This document shows, piece after piece, positions 27,933 to 35,933 of a stretch of DNA of 64,000 nucleotides. Where the stretch lies: NCBI GenBank assembly GCA_018267365.1, contig JAFDYQ010000001.1, positions 62,001 through 126,000 on the forward strand, read 5' to 3'. The notes under the pieces are model-generated. The model did not search any database. It worked only from the letters and a program-made list of their open reading frames with translations, and was not told the origin of the DNA. The stretch's first letter is position 1. Each line of letters opens with the position of its first letter. Made by a program: the position numbers and the translations under genes. This DNA comes from Bacteroidota bacterium. GTDB lineage: Bacteria; Bacteroidota; Bacteroidia; Chitinophagales; LD1.

Positions 27933-27946
27933 ACTTAATCTGACAG
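27933..27946 (+). repeat. Left terminal inverted repeat of the IS481-family element
   Basis: ACTTAATCTGACAG, an exact reverse complement of 29055-29068. Confidence 0.85.
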
Positions 27947-27983
27947 TTATCATATAAATTTGATAACAGTAAATGATTAAGAC

Positions 27984-29039
27984 ATGACACAAACAAAGAA
28001 ACTGATCCAGCCGAAGCTGGGAGTGCTTAAACTGGCAGAGAAGTTAGGCAATGTATCAGAAGCCTGTAAGGTAATGGGCTATTCACGAGACAGTTTTTAC
28101 AGATTCCAAAAGCTTTATGAAGAAGGTGGAGAACTGGCACTCAAAGAGATCAGCCGCAGCAAACCATTGTTGAAGAACCGGATTGAGCCAGATATTGAAG
28201 CGGCGGTGGTGGCTTATGCTATTGATGAACCAGCGCATGGCCAGACCAGAGCATCCAACGAACTGCGTAAGAAAGGCATATCTATATCTCCCGCAGGTGT
28301 CAGATGTGTATGGCTCAGACATGAGCTTCACACATTTCAGCGCCGCCTGAAGGCATTAGAGGCCAAAGTAGCCCAGGATGGACTCATACTCACCGAAGGC
28401 CAGGTGGCAGCCTTAGAACGTAAAAAACAGGACGAAGAAAGCAAGGGAGAGATTGAGACCCATCATCCGGGGTATCTGGGTGCTCAGGACACCTACTATG
28501 TGGGCCACATCAAAGGAGTCGGCAAAATTTATCAGCAGACCTTTATAGACACCTACAGCAGAGTAGCTTTTGCCAAACTCTATGACCGTAAAAATGCCCT
28601 TGTAGCCGCTGATATGCTCAATGACAAAGTATTGCCTTTTTATCAGGAGCAGGATATTCGGCTGCTGCGCATACTCACCGATAGAGGCACAGAGTACTGT
28701 GGCGACAGGTCTCACCATGAATATCAACTTTACCTCAATATCGAAGATATTGACCACACCAAGACCAAAGCCAAAAGCCCTCAGACCAATGGTATCTGCG
28801 AACGCTTCCATCGCACTATACAGGATGAGTTTTATGCTATAGCCTTCCGCAAAAAAATGTACGGCACACTTGAGCAATTACAGGAAGATCTGGACATCTG
28901 GATGGAGAAGTACAACAATGATCGCCCTCATTCAGGCAGGTACTGCTTTGGCAAGACCCCCATGCAGACTTTTAAGGATAGTATTAACTTAGCAAAAGAG
29001 AAAGAACTTGAATCTCATTTTGAACCAGTGAATACGTAA
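27984..29039 (+). CDS. IS481-family transposase
   Basis: 351 residues. An N-terminal HTH_29/leucine-zipper-like region (KLAEKLGNVSEACKVMGYSRDSFYRFQ) is followed by an integrase-core RNase H fold. The DDE triad is the Asp in IDTYSRVAF, the Asp in LTDRGTEYCG and the Glu in NGICERFHRTIQDEF. The YNNDRPHSGRYCFGKTPMQTF ending is typical of IS481. It is full length and flanked by intact inverted repeats. Confidence 0.93.
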   Translation: MTQTKKLIQPKLGVLKLAEKLGNVSEACKVMGYSRDSFYRFQKLYEEGGELALKEISRSKPLLKNRIEPDIEAAVVAYAIDEPAHGQTRASNELRKKGISISPAGVRCVWLRHELHTFQRRLKALEAKVAQDGLILTEGQVAALERKKQDEESKGEIETHHPGYLGAQDTYYVGHIKGVGKIYQQTFIDTYSRVAFAKLYDRKNALVAADMLNDKVLPFYQEQDIRLLRILTDRGTEYCGDRSHHEYQLYLNIEDIDHTKTKAKSPQTNGICERFHRTIQDEFYAIAFRKKMYGTLEQLQEDLDIWMEKYNNDRPHSGRYCFGKTPMQTFKDSINLAKEKELESHFEPVNT

Positions 29040-29054
29040 AAACTTTTGATACTT

Positions 29055-29068
29055 CTGTCAGATTAAGT
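29055..29068 (-). repeat. Right terminal inverted repeat of the IS481-family element
   Basis: CTGTCAGATTAAGT, an exact reverse complement of 27933-27946. It ends 44 bp before the stop of the large ATPase gene. Confidence 0.85.
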
Positions 29069-29111
29069 ACTAGCCATTACAGAGCATCGCTAAAAAATCG
29101 CCAGTAAAATT

Positions 29112-32100
29112 CTACTGCTCATTTTTCTTTTTCTTCGCTGAATCAACCACCATTTTTGTAACGGATTCACGTTTCTTTTTCATTTCCTCTTCCGAAACTG
29201 CGTCGTATTCAACTTTTACTCTATATCCTTTTATTCGAGTTTCTGTGGATGCATCTTTTGCAATCTCCTTGTCCAAGTAGTGAAATAATTCGTCCGCTTC
29301 CAAAACCAAAACTTGCGGCTGATATTGAGCCGGAATTTTTTTACCTACCTGCTTTCTCATAATCTCTGTGGCTTGCTTGTCAACCGGCACGGCAACTACA
29401 ATTTCATAGCCTGCGTTCAAACATTTTTCAACATTATGCGTCTCCCACACTTTGCTTGTCGTAACCCCAATTTCACACGCAATTTTTTTACCGTTGCGTT
29501 CCAAACTCACGTCAACTCGACCTTGCCCGTCCGGTGTGAGTTCTTCGATTGAGGCAACAAATCCCCGCGCCTCAGCCATTTTTTTAATCAGCGTTTGCAA
29601 GTACCGGTGCTGGCTTAACTCTTTTTGCCGCACAAGATTTTCTGTCGTCTTAATTTTCTGCGCTTCATCAATCGGAACCGAAACAGTAACAGAAGCGGAA
29701 AAATCCGCTTCTGTTACTGTCGGCTGTTTTTTCACCGGTTCTGATATTTTGACTTCTGTATGTGTTTCTTGTATTTCCTCTTGTTGCTGTTCGCCTCGTA
29801 AATATTCAAGGGTTTTTTCGACTTCTTCGCGGGCTGTCCCATATTTTTCACGCGAAAGTGCAATGACTGTTTCCTTTGCACCGGTTGTAAGGTCTGCTTC
29901 CTTTAATTCAAGTGTGGTCATATTGAAGTCATACTCCGGTCGCTCAATTCTTGCTATGGCCTGGCCTACGCCTAAGTTCTGTAAGTCCGGTGCTTCAAAG
30001 AATGAAAAACCGTCCTCAAATCGTTTTGCATCAATGTCGCCTAATCTGAAACACACCCGTGTTCCGGCGTTTGATATGACCGCACTGGCTATCTCTGTAT
30101 CTTGCTTTTGAAGCTGTATCATATCCTGGTGGGCAAGAATACAACCCAACCCGTACTTGCGCGTTCCTGAAAGAATTGCGCTCATAGAGGGTGTAATGAA
30201 ATTCTGAAACTCGTCTATGTATAGAAAGAAATCCTTGCGCTCTGCTTTGGCTTGCACTTGCCGTGCCATTGCTGCTTGATATATTTTCGATACAAAGAAC
30301 GTTCCTAAGAGATAGCTGTTTTCAGTTCCTATTAATCCCTGCGACAGCTTAATGAATAATATCTTCTGTGCATCAAGTATATTTTCAAAGTCCAAACTCT
30401 TTTTCTGCGCAACCATGTTGCGAATGACCTTTGGTCGCAAAAACGAATCTAAGCGGGTAAGTATTGAACCAATGCTATTACTTTTCAGCAAGGGATATTC
30501 GTGTTTCCAATAATAAACAATGCTTGGGTCGGTAACTGTTTTGAGAAACGAATCACGAAACGGTTTTTCAATAAGGAAACGGCGTAAATCTATCAAGCTG
30601 CCGCCCTGTGTGCTTTCAACAAATGCTAAAATCGCGTTTGCCAATACTGAATGCATCTGGTCGCCAAAACTTGATGATAGGCGGCGAAAAACTGAAACTA
30701 AATCAGAGGCCAAAATATCCTTCTCAATATCTGAATAGGCGGATAAAATATTAAAGCCTACCGGAAAATTTGAATCGGCGGGGTCAACTATAATAACGTC
30801 CTGATAGCGGTTTTCGGGAATATACGGCAATATGCCTTCAATCAAATCACCGTGCGGGTCAAGGACCGCTATACCGTTACCGGCGTTAATATCTTGCACA
30901 ATACACGACTGCAACATGGTTGACTTACCGGTGCCGGTGGCTCCGATAACGTGCATGTGTTTGAGGCGTTGTTGTTGCGACACGGTAACGGTGCGCTCAA
31001 CTCCTTGGTGATAATTTTTACCCAAAGCAAAAGTGTGTCCTTCTGCAATGGCCGGTGCAGCTTTCGTTTTTTGTAAATCGCGCTCTAACTTTTTAGAAGT
31101 AATGCTGAAAGGATAGTGAACGAAGGTTGCAAGTTCCTGTGCGTTTAAAATCATTCCTAACCTGCGCGACCTGCGCCACACTATATCTATAAGATAGTCG
31201 TCCCAATCGTAGGTATCGCTTACGAGGGGTATTAGAGCGTTTGTTGGTGCTTGTGCTGCGTGGGCAAATGTTGCGCTAATGCGATTCAATAACGCTTTAG
31301 TTTTCTCCGGTGTGGTACTCTGTGTAACTATACGGATAACAACGCCAAAGAGCGGTGAACTCGTTTTTTGCTGTGCAAGTTTTGGCATTTCCGGCGCGTC
31401 CATGAAAAACGAATCACCTTTGCCGTCCGTTACAGAACGGATAATACTTGAAGCCCAGGGATTAACTGTGCCTTTAAACAATACCTGAATTATTGCTCGG
31501 TCATTCTCTTGTAAATGCTCCAACACACCAAACAATCCTGTTAATGGGTCAACATCAAATCGTTCAGGCATGGCAATAGGGCGGGTAAATTCATCTTTCA
31601 GCCCTAAATCGCAAATCTGTGTGTACTGGTTTAATACAATAAAAGTCGCAAGTTCGTTGGAACGGTCGTGCAAAATGCACTTGGGTAAAAACGCTTTCAC
31701 CTGGCTTTGCACATGGAGCGTGTCGGATTCTCTGCATACGAATTGTAGTCTTATAGATTGACCCGTTGCAATTATTTCAAAACTTATCTGTGCCTCTGTT
31801 TGCGAAAGCATTACAAGCAACTGGATAATTTCATCAGGTCGCAATTTTTCACCTTCAGGCAGTGAAAGTGATACTGCTGTTAGCGGTTCTTCGGAATCAA
31901 ACCGGTAGGCGCGTGTCTCGTACTCAATTTGCAGTTCTTCTTGCGCCTGTTTCTTTGGGCTAAGCGCGTTGCGGACTGATTCTGATAGATAGGATAAAAC
32001 GGTGTGCCGTTTGCCATCGTCTATTACCGGAGGCTGCGGCATAAAATGGCCAAAGAAGGGTATAAACTCCGGCTCTAACTCCACAGGGGAATTGAACACA

Positions 32101-32171
32101 TACCAGCCTCTGCCGATGCGCTCCCAATTGTAAAACTGAGACGTTAACCGTTCTGATAGAGATTCTGCCAT
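29112..32171 (-). CDS. VirD4/HerA-like conjugation-type ATPase with C-terminal nuclease-like domain
   Basis: 1019 residues. The N-terminal ~400 residues are of unknown fold. The P-loop ATPase has Walker A GATGTGKST (residues 410-418), LDPHGDLIEGIL directly after, Walker B FFLYIDEFQNF (~648-658) and a TraM-recognition/sensor segment (RKYGLGCILAHQDM). This matches type IV coupling-like ATPases that pump DNA. After a charged linker, residues ~855-990 look like a restriction-endonuclease fold: GRVDVSLERNGKKIACEIGV resembles a D...ExG/K core, followed by an alternating alpha/beta region (AGYEIVVAVPVDKQ). No N-terminal membrane anchor is obvious. It is followed by the IS481 element and preceded by a small membrane protein. 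Two shorter related ATPases occur later in the window. Confidence 0.8.
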   Translation of the reverse strand: MAESLSERLTSQFYNWERIGRGWYVFNSPVELEPEFIPFFGHFMPQPPVIDDGKRHTVLSYLSESVRNALSPKKQAQEELQIEYETRAYRFDSEEPLTAVSLSLPEGEKLRPDEIIQLLVMLSQTEAQISFEIIATGQSIRLQFVCRESDTLHVQSQVKAFLPKCILHDRSNELATFIVLNQYTQICDLGLKDEFTRPIAMPERFDVDPLTGLFGVLEHLQENDRAIIQVLFKGTVNPWASSIIRSVTDGKGDSFFMDAPEMPKLAQQKTSSPLFGVVIRIVTQSTTPEKTKALLNRISATFAHAAQAPTNALIPLVSDTYDWDDYLIDIVWRRSRRLGMILNAQELATFVHYPFSITSKKLERDLQKTKAAPAIAEGHTFALGKNYHQGVERTVTVSQQQRLKHMHVIGATGTGKSTMLQSCIVQDINAGNGIAVLDPHGDLIEGILPYIPENRYQDVIIVDPADSNFPVGFNILSAYSDIEKDILASDLVSVFRRLSSSFGDQMHSVLANAILAFVESTQGGSLIDLRRFLIEKPFRDSFLKTVTDPSIVYYWKHEYPLLKSNSIGSILTRLDSFLRPKVIRNMVAQKKSLDFENILDAQKILFIKLSQGLIGTENSYLLGTFFVSKIYQAAMARQVQAKAERKDFFLYIDEFQNFITPSMSAILSGTRKYGLGCILAHQDMIQLQKQDTEIASAVISNAGTRVCFRLGDIDAKRFEDGFSFFEAPDLQNLGVGQAIARIERPEYDFNMTTLELKEADLTTGAKETVIALSREKYGTAREEVEKTLEYLRGEQQQEEIQETHTEVKISEPVKKQPTVTEADFSASVTVSVPIDEAQKIKTTENLVRQKELSQHRYLQTLIKKMAEARGFVASIEELTPDGQGRVDVSLERNGKKIACEIGVTTSKVWETHNVEKCLNAGYEIVVAVPVDKQATEIMRKQVGKKIPAQYQPQVLVLEADELFHYLDKEIAKDASTETRIKGYRVKVEYDAVSEEEMKKKRESVTKMVVDSAKKKKNEQ

Positions 32172-32189
32172 GCCATGCCGGTTTCAGGT

Positions 32190-32714
32190 TTATATTTTCC
32201 GGTCATTAAACATACGCTCTAACTCTGTTAACTTCCGAACACCCTTTGCATTTGTCATTTGGTCTATTGCATCCATTACGCTGTCGTGAACCGCACCACG
32301 ATACATAGCAATAGTATCTATCTGATAGTAGGTTTTGCGCTCCACCCAGGGTGCAAGGGCTTCAATTTTGCGGAATAATTTTGTGAAAAAATCCGGCTTA
32401 TCCACTGACCAAACCGAAACAAAAAAGCCCGTTCCAAACGGGGCTGCGCATATATCAAAAATGAGTTCGTGGCGTACGATGTGTAAATATTCACGGTTCG
32501 CTGACATAATGCCACCTTCGGAATAGTTGACCCGCGAAAAGCGAACTTCGGGAACTTCTCGCTTTTTTACCGCTTCCTCAACAGACTTGTAAAAGTCCTC
32601 CGAGGAAAACTGTAGATTATCAAAACTGTGTCCCCAACGTTGGGGATTTTCAACGGTGCGGTTAATTAGCCAATAAACTAATACAATGACCGCAATAAAA
32701 ATGAGCCATGACAT
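32190..32714 (-). CDS. Small membrane-anchored protein beside the large ATPase
   Basis: 174 residues of unknown function. One N-terminal transmembrane helix (MSWLIFIAVIVLVYWLI) precedes a soluble ~155-residue domain with REYLHIVRHELIFDICAAPFG, FFVSVWSVDKPDF and VERKTYYQIDTIAMYRGAVHDSV. It ends 18 bp before the large VirD4/HerA-like ATPase and is co-directional, so it is likely a partner of that ATPase in DNA transfer or defence. Confidence 0.7.
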   Translation of the reverse strand: MSWLIFIAVIVLVYWLINRTVENPQRWGHSFDNLQFSSEDFYKSVEEAVKKREVPEVRFSRVNYSEGGIMSANREYLHIVRHELIFDICAAPFGTGFFVSVWSVDKPDFFTKLFRKIEALAPWVERKTYYQIDTIAMYRGAVHDSVMDAIDQMTNAKGVRKLTELERMFNDRKI

Positions 32715-32749
32715 AGTGTGAGGGGTTTATGGGTTAAAAATTGATCTAA

Positions 32750-33238
32750 CTAAAATCTTTGTATGGTTTCATCCAAATCATCCCATGTCCAGTCAATCAC
32801 TTTTTTACCACTAAGTTCAGGTGGTTTAGCGCCTCTACCTTTCTTTTTTATATGCATACCGACTACCGGAACTTTTTCTTCTTTTGCGCACTTAACCTCC
32901 CATCGTGCACCGCTTGAATGCCAGGTATTTTTGCTCAGCAGCATAATCATTCCATCGCAATTTTGAATTTTTTCCCTGCATTTTTCCTTCCAAACTTTTT
33001 GCGACCAGGGTTCCTTAACAGACATATCTACAAAGGTGAATGGCGACCTTTCATTCTTAGCTTGCGCAACGAGGAAATCCCTGTACTTGCTATCCTCAAT
33101 TGCAAAACTCACAAAGATTTTCTTATTCCCGTCGCTATTAGCACGTCTTTTATTTTTACGAGGTCGAGTTTCTTCCTCCTCGGAAAAAGCGTTTGCAACG
33201 AGAGCTAAGGCACCTAAACCAATAATTACAGGCCACAT
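32750..33238 (-). CDS. Membrane-anchored TIR-like (ThsB/MTH538 type) protein
   Basis: 162 residues. A short N-terminal hydrophobic segment (MWPVIIGLGALALVANAF) and a basic linker (KNKRR) precede a ThsB/MTH538-type TIR-like domain (residues ~40-160): IFVSFAIEDSKYRDF, FTFVDMSVKEPW, EKIQNCDGMIMLLSKNT and GARWEVKCAKEEKVPVV. The last holds the conserved Trp113-Glu114 that could serve as the NADase-type Glu. In Thoeris, ThsB TIR proteins make cyclic-ADP-ribose-like signals on phage infection. It is divergent from a second TIR gene 184 bp away, with a fair -7/-33 promoter between them. The hydrophobic leader is unusual for ThsB proteins. Confidence 0.8.
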   Translation of the reverse strand: MWPVIIGLGALALVANAFSEEEETRPRKNKRRANSDGNKKIFVSFAIEDSKYRDFLVAQAKNERSPFTFVDMSVKEPWSQKVWKEKCREKIQNCDGMIMLLSKNTWHSSGARWEVKCAKEEKVPVVGMHIKKKGRGAKPPELSGKKVIDWTWDDLDETIQRF

Positions 33239-33256
33239 TATTTTAAGCTTTTACCT

Positions 33257-33285
33257 CAAAAGTAAAAGGATTTGCGTAGTTCAAA
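33257..33285 (-). promoter_or_regulatory. Putative Bacteroidota-type promoter of the membrane-anchored TIR gene
   Basis: On the minus strand, TACTTTTG (33257-33264) matches the -7 consensus TAnnTTTG, with a TTTG at 33282-33285. The 17-bp spacer is shorter than the usual 19-21 bp. The TIR start is 19 bp downstream. Confidence 0.45.
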
Positions 33286-33421
33286 AAAGCATTTTTAAGA
33301 ATATAGATTCGGAACATATCCTCAAAGTCTTTTTTAAAAGCAAAGAAATGAGTATTGCCATATCCGCACCGAAATGGTAAAATAAGAGTATTATTGTTAG
33401 AGCTAAACACACACTTGAATT

Positions 33422-33796
33422 ATGAAAAGGATATTTATCGGTTTTGCGATTGAGGATAGATTTGCACGCGACAACATGGTGTATCAAGCAAATCAGAATC
33501 ACACCCCCTTTAGTTTTACGGATATGTCTGTAAAGACACCCTGGGACAATTCTTGGAAGACACAGTGCCGTGAAAGAATTAAAAGCTGTCATGGAATGAT
33601 AGCTTTTATAAGCGATAATACCTATAATGCAGAAGGTGTAAAGTGGGAGATAAAATGTGCATATGAGGAAGGTATTCCGGTATTATTGCTTTATGTCCAC
33701 GATGAGGGCGCAAAAAGGCTGCCGGCCGAAGTATCAGGAAAACGTATTTATCATTGGACATGGGATAACGTTTCCAGATTTCTTAACGGTCTTTAA
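33422..33796 (+). CDS. TIR-like (ThsB/MTH538 type) protein paired with a membrane protein
   Basis: 124 residues, a TIR-like domain only. IFIGFAIEDRFARDN, FSFTDMSVKTPWDN, ERIKSCHGMIAFISDNTYN and GVKWEIKCAYEEGIPVLLL carry Trp75-Glu76 in the same position as in the divergent paralogue. It starts a two-gene operon, 3 bp before the multi-pass protein. The small size and missing membrane segment suggest a soluble signal producer whose output acts on the membrane partner. Confidence 0.85.
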   Translation: MKRIFIGFAIEDRFARDNMVYQANQNHTPFSFTDMSVKTPWDNSWKTQCRERIKSCHGMIAFISDNTYNAEGVKWEIKCAYEEGIPVLLLYVHDEGAKRLPAEVSGKRIYHWTWDNVSRFLNGL

Positions 33797-33799
33797 GAT

Positions 33800-34339
33800 A
33801 TGAAGCCGGAGGATATAGAGAAAAAACTTTTTGTTTCAGATAGCGCAAAGTATGGCGACAAATACATTGAGCACCTTTTGGAGCAGTACAAAATTTATGT
33901 TAACTCCTCTGAAAAAATAAGCGATAGGAGGCAAAAAACGAATGAATTTTTTCTCGGTCTTAACAGTGCGTTGGTTGCTCTTTTGGGATTCGTGCTAACC
34001 AAAACATTTATAACCGAAACGACTGCCATTGTGTTGTTATCATCAATCGCAGGAGCGATTATATGTTATTTATGGTATCGAATGATAAGTTCTTACAAAG
34101 GATTGAATGGTGGGAAGCTAAAAGTAATTCACGCCATCGAAGCAAGATTGCCCTTAGCATTGTACGATACCGAATGGGACGTATTGGCACGGGGTGAGGA
34201 TAAGCAGGTATATTGGCCCTTTACTCATATTGAATTATTAGTGCCTTGGATTTTCATTTCTATATACCTTATATTAATTCTCGTTGGCATTCCCTGGCAT
34301 AGAATATTCTGCTGCTTGCACTGCTTGTTATGCCATTAG
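33800..34339 (+). CDS. Small multi-pass membrane protein, candidate effector of the TIR operon (RipA-like)
   Basis: 179 residues. A charged cytoplasmic N-terminus (~55 residues, YIEHLLEQYKIYVNSSEKISDRRQKTNEFF) is followed by hydrophobic segments at residues ~55-70, ~75-97 and ~150-170. The layout resembles the RipA-family/SLATT-like small membrane proteins often found beside TIR or nucleotide-signalling genes, in which opening or disrupting the membrane kills the infected cell. It starts 3 bp after the TIR stop, so the two are coupled. The family name is a recollection and uncertain. The C-terminus is Cys/His-rich (CCLHCLLCH), and its stop overlaps a convergent gene. Confidence 0.75.
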   Translation: MKPEDIEKKLFVSDSAKYGDKYIEHLLEQYKIYVNSSEKISDRRQKTNEFFLGLNSALVALLGFVLTKTFITETTAIVLLSSIAGAIICYLWYRMISSYKGLNGGKLKVIHAIEARLPLALYDTEWDVLARGEDKQVYWPFTHIELLVPWIFISIYLILILVGIPWHRIFCCLHCLLCH

Positions 34340-34887
34340 ACAGACAACAATTTGAAGTTCTGATTTAGAAAATGCGGATCAAATCGTCTTACCTGCTCGT
34401 AGAAAAACGTCATTGCTTCCGGCCAAAAGAGTAAAGCGGTAATCGTGCCAAATGGCGGATTCCATGTGCCAGTCAATTTACCATCTTTAAAGCTGCCGTA
34501 TAAATAAAACATGGTATAAATTACTTCCGGCTCTTCAGGGCATTCAAAATTCATTTTATCCATTTTGTAAGTATCGCTAAATAGCAATTTGAGCCGTAAC
34601 ATTATTGGTGTCCATCCTTCAAAAGTGTAGCCAAAAACTCTGTCCAATTCACAAAGGAATATTTCATCCGATTTTGGTTTGATATCAATGATAAAAGAAT
34701 AGTCTTCCTTGTTCCATTTATCCGCGATTGGCAAAGTCCATCCTAAAGGCGGATTATCCGAAGCAGTTATAACCTTGCGCAATTCATCGGCTATTACTCC
34801 ATTATTGCAGCCCGCCATTGAAGTTTGCTCCTCGAAAACCAAACGAACCTGCCCGTTCTCGTTTATTCGTTTATACCAGGAATACAT
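34336..34887 (-). CDS. Hypothetical protein of the defence region
   Basis: 183 residues, not recognised. A soluble mixed alpha/beta protein with many aromatics: MYSWYKRINENGQVRLVFEE at the N-terminus, then CELDRVFGYTFEGWTP, KDGKLTGTWNPPFGTIT and FWPEAMTFFYEQVRRFD. No signal peptide or membrane segment. Its stop overlaps the end of the RipA-like gene by 4 bp in convergent orientation. It lies between the TIR and restriction genes. Confidence 0.6.
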   Translation of the reverse strand: MYSWYKRINENGQVRLVFEEQTSMAGCNNGVIADELRKVITASDNPPLGWTLPIADKWNKEDYSFIIDIKPKSDEIFLCELDRVFGYTFEGWTPIMLRLKLLFSDTYKMDKMNFECPEEPEVIYTMFYLYGSFKDGKLTGTWNPPFGTITALLFWPEAMTFFYEQVRRFDPHFLNQNFKLLSV

Positions 34888-35000
34888 TATCTTAATTTAC
34901 TGATGCAAACTACAAGAAACTCAGGCAAAAATCAATTTTGAAATATCTCGGCTAAAGTTGCGGAGCACGTTGTTTGAAAGCGTCTTTCGCAGTATTGTAA

Positions 35001-35933
35001 TTAATAAGGGCCTAAGAAACGTTCACCGTTAAAATGGATTAGGTGAGAGGGGGCATCAGAACACCAAACCTCCGTTTCCCACGAAATCACGGATAAATAT
35101 TTTGCCATAGTTGAGCGCGAAGGAAATGCCGTTACATACACAAGCGGGGCTTGGGAAGATTTGAAAAGTTGTGAAAGTTCTTGATGCCGCTTAGCGTCAA
35201 CCGGTCCATGACTTGTAACGGATTCAACAAGCAGAAGCCAGTTTTTCGCTTTAAAATACAGCACTACATCAGGCATTTTCCCATGATGATCTACTTGCAC
35301 TCCTAACGAGGTGAGAAGCTTCTCGTCAAAATAACCCATTTTTTCACCGGTATCTCCTACATACACAAGTTCTGAACCTGGGGCAAAGCGGGGTGCAAAT
35401 TGCTCTACGATATTCTTAATGAGGGTGCTATGTTCCCCTGGGCTAATTAAAATTTCTTTGCCTGATGGAAGTTTAACCGGCAGCATTTCCATTTCTCGTT
35501 CCTTTGCATAGCGCTGTGCAAGAGATTTATTCTCAACTATATATTTTTCATGCGCTTTTTTCCAGTTGGGTGTGCCATATTTTTTGAGAACTTCTAAAAG
35601 TGTCGGCTCAATTTGATACACAGTTTTTGGGCTGTTGATTGACCTCTTTTTATCATCGGGGTTTATCAAAGCTATCCCTGCATCCACCATTTGATGTAAT
35701 GATTGCCGCCGTATTGATTCTCGCGTGTTCGGTTTATAAACGACGTTGTAATGGTCTCTCGCAAAATCCATTATCGGTGTCGTGCCGATTAGAGGGTTTT
35801 GGGATTGCGACCATTTTTTATCCTCGGTAAGGTCAAGCAATGCTAACAGACAAAGAGCGGTGCGGCTATTGTGCTGCGCTTTCGGCAGCCCTAATTGTTT
35901 TATAATGTCCAGCGCCTCCTCAATTTTGCTCAT
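35001..35933 (-). CDS. PstI/BsuBI-type restriction endonuclease
   Basis: 310 residues. It matches the BsuBI/PstI restriction endonuclease family. A winged-helix-like N-terminal region (residues ~1-130) precedes the nuclease core with LVYVGDTGEKMGYFDE, MPDVVLYF and LLLVESVTSHGPVDAKRHQEL. The PD...E residues are in that order, as in the PD-(D/E)XK-like fold of this family. PstI and BsuBI cut CTGCAG. Start and stop overlap the methyltransferase by 4 bp (ATGA), so expression is coupled, with methylase first. Confidence 0.88.
   Translation of the reverse strand: MSKIEEALDIIKQLGLPKAQHNSRTALCLLALLDLTEDKKWSQSQNPLIGTTPIMDFARDHYNVVYKPNTRESIRRQSLHQMVDAGIALINPDDKKRSINSPKTVYQIEPTLLEVLKKYGTPNWKKAHEKYIVENKSLAQRYAKEREMEMLPVKLPSGKEILISPGEHSTLIKNIVEQFAPRFAPGSELVYVGDTGEKMGYFDEKLLTSLGVQVDHHGKMPDVVLYFKAKNWLLLVESVTSHGPVDAKRHQELSQLFKSSQAPLVYVTAFPSRSTMAKYLSVISWETEVWCSDAPSHLIHFNGERFLGPY

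Larger units (their letters stand above)
27933..29068 (+). mobile_element. IS481-family insertion sequence
   Basis: The ends are perfect 14-bp inverted repeats: ACTTAATCTGACAG at 27933-27946 and its complement at 29055-29068. They enclose one intact DDE transposase gene over 1136 bp. No target-site duplication is obvious from the flanks (GTTAAA before, ACTAGCC after). The copy looks intact and may be mobile. Confidence 0.88.

Noticed and set aside
27927..29074. Target-site duplication of the IS481-family element
   Set aside because: The flanks (GTTAAA and ACTAGCC) do not match.
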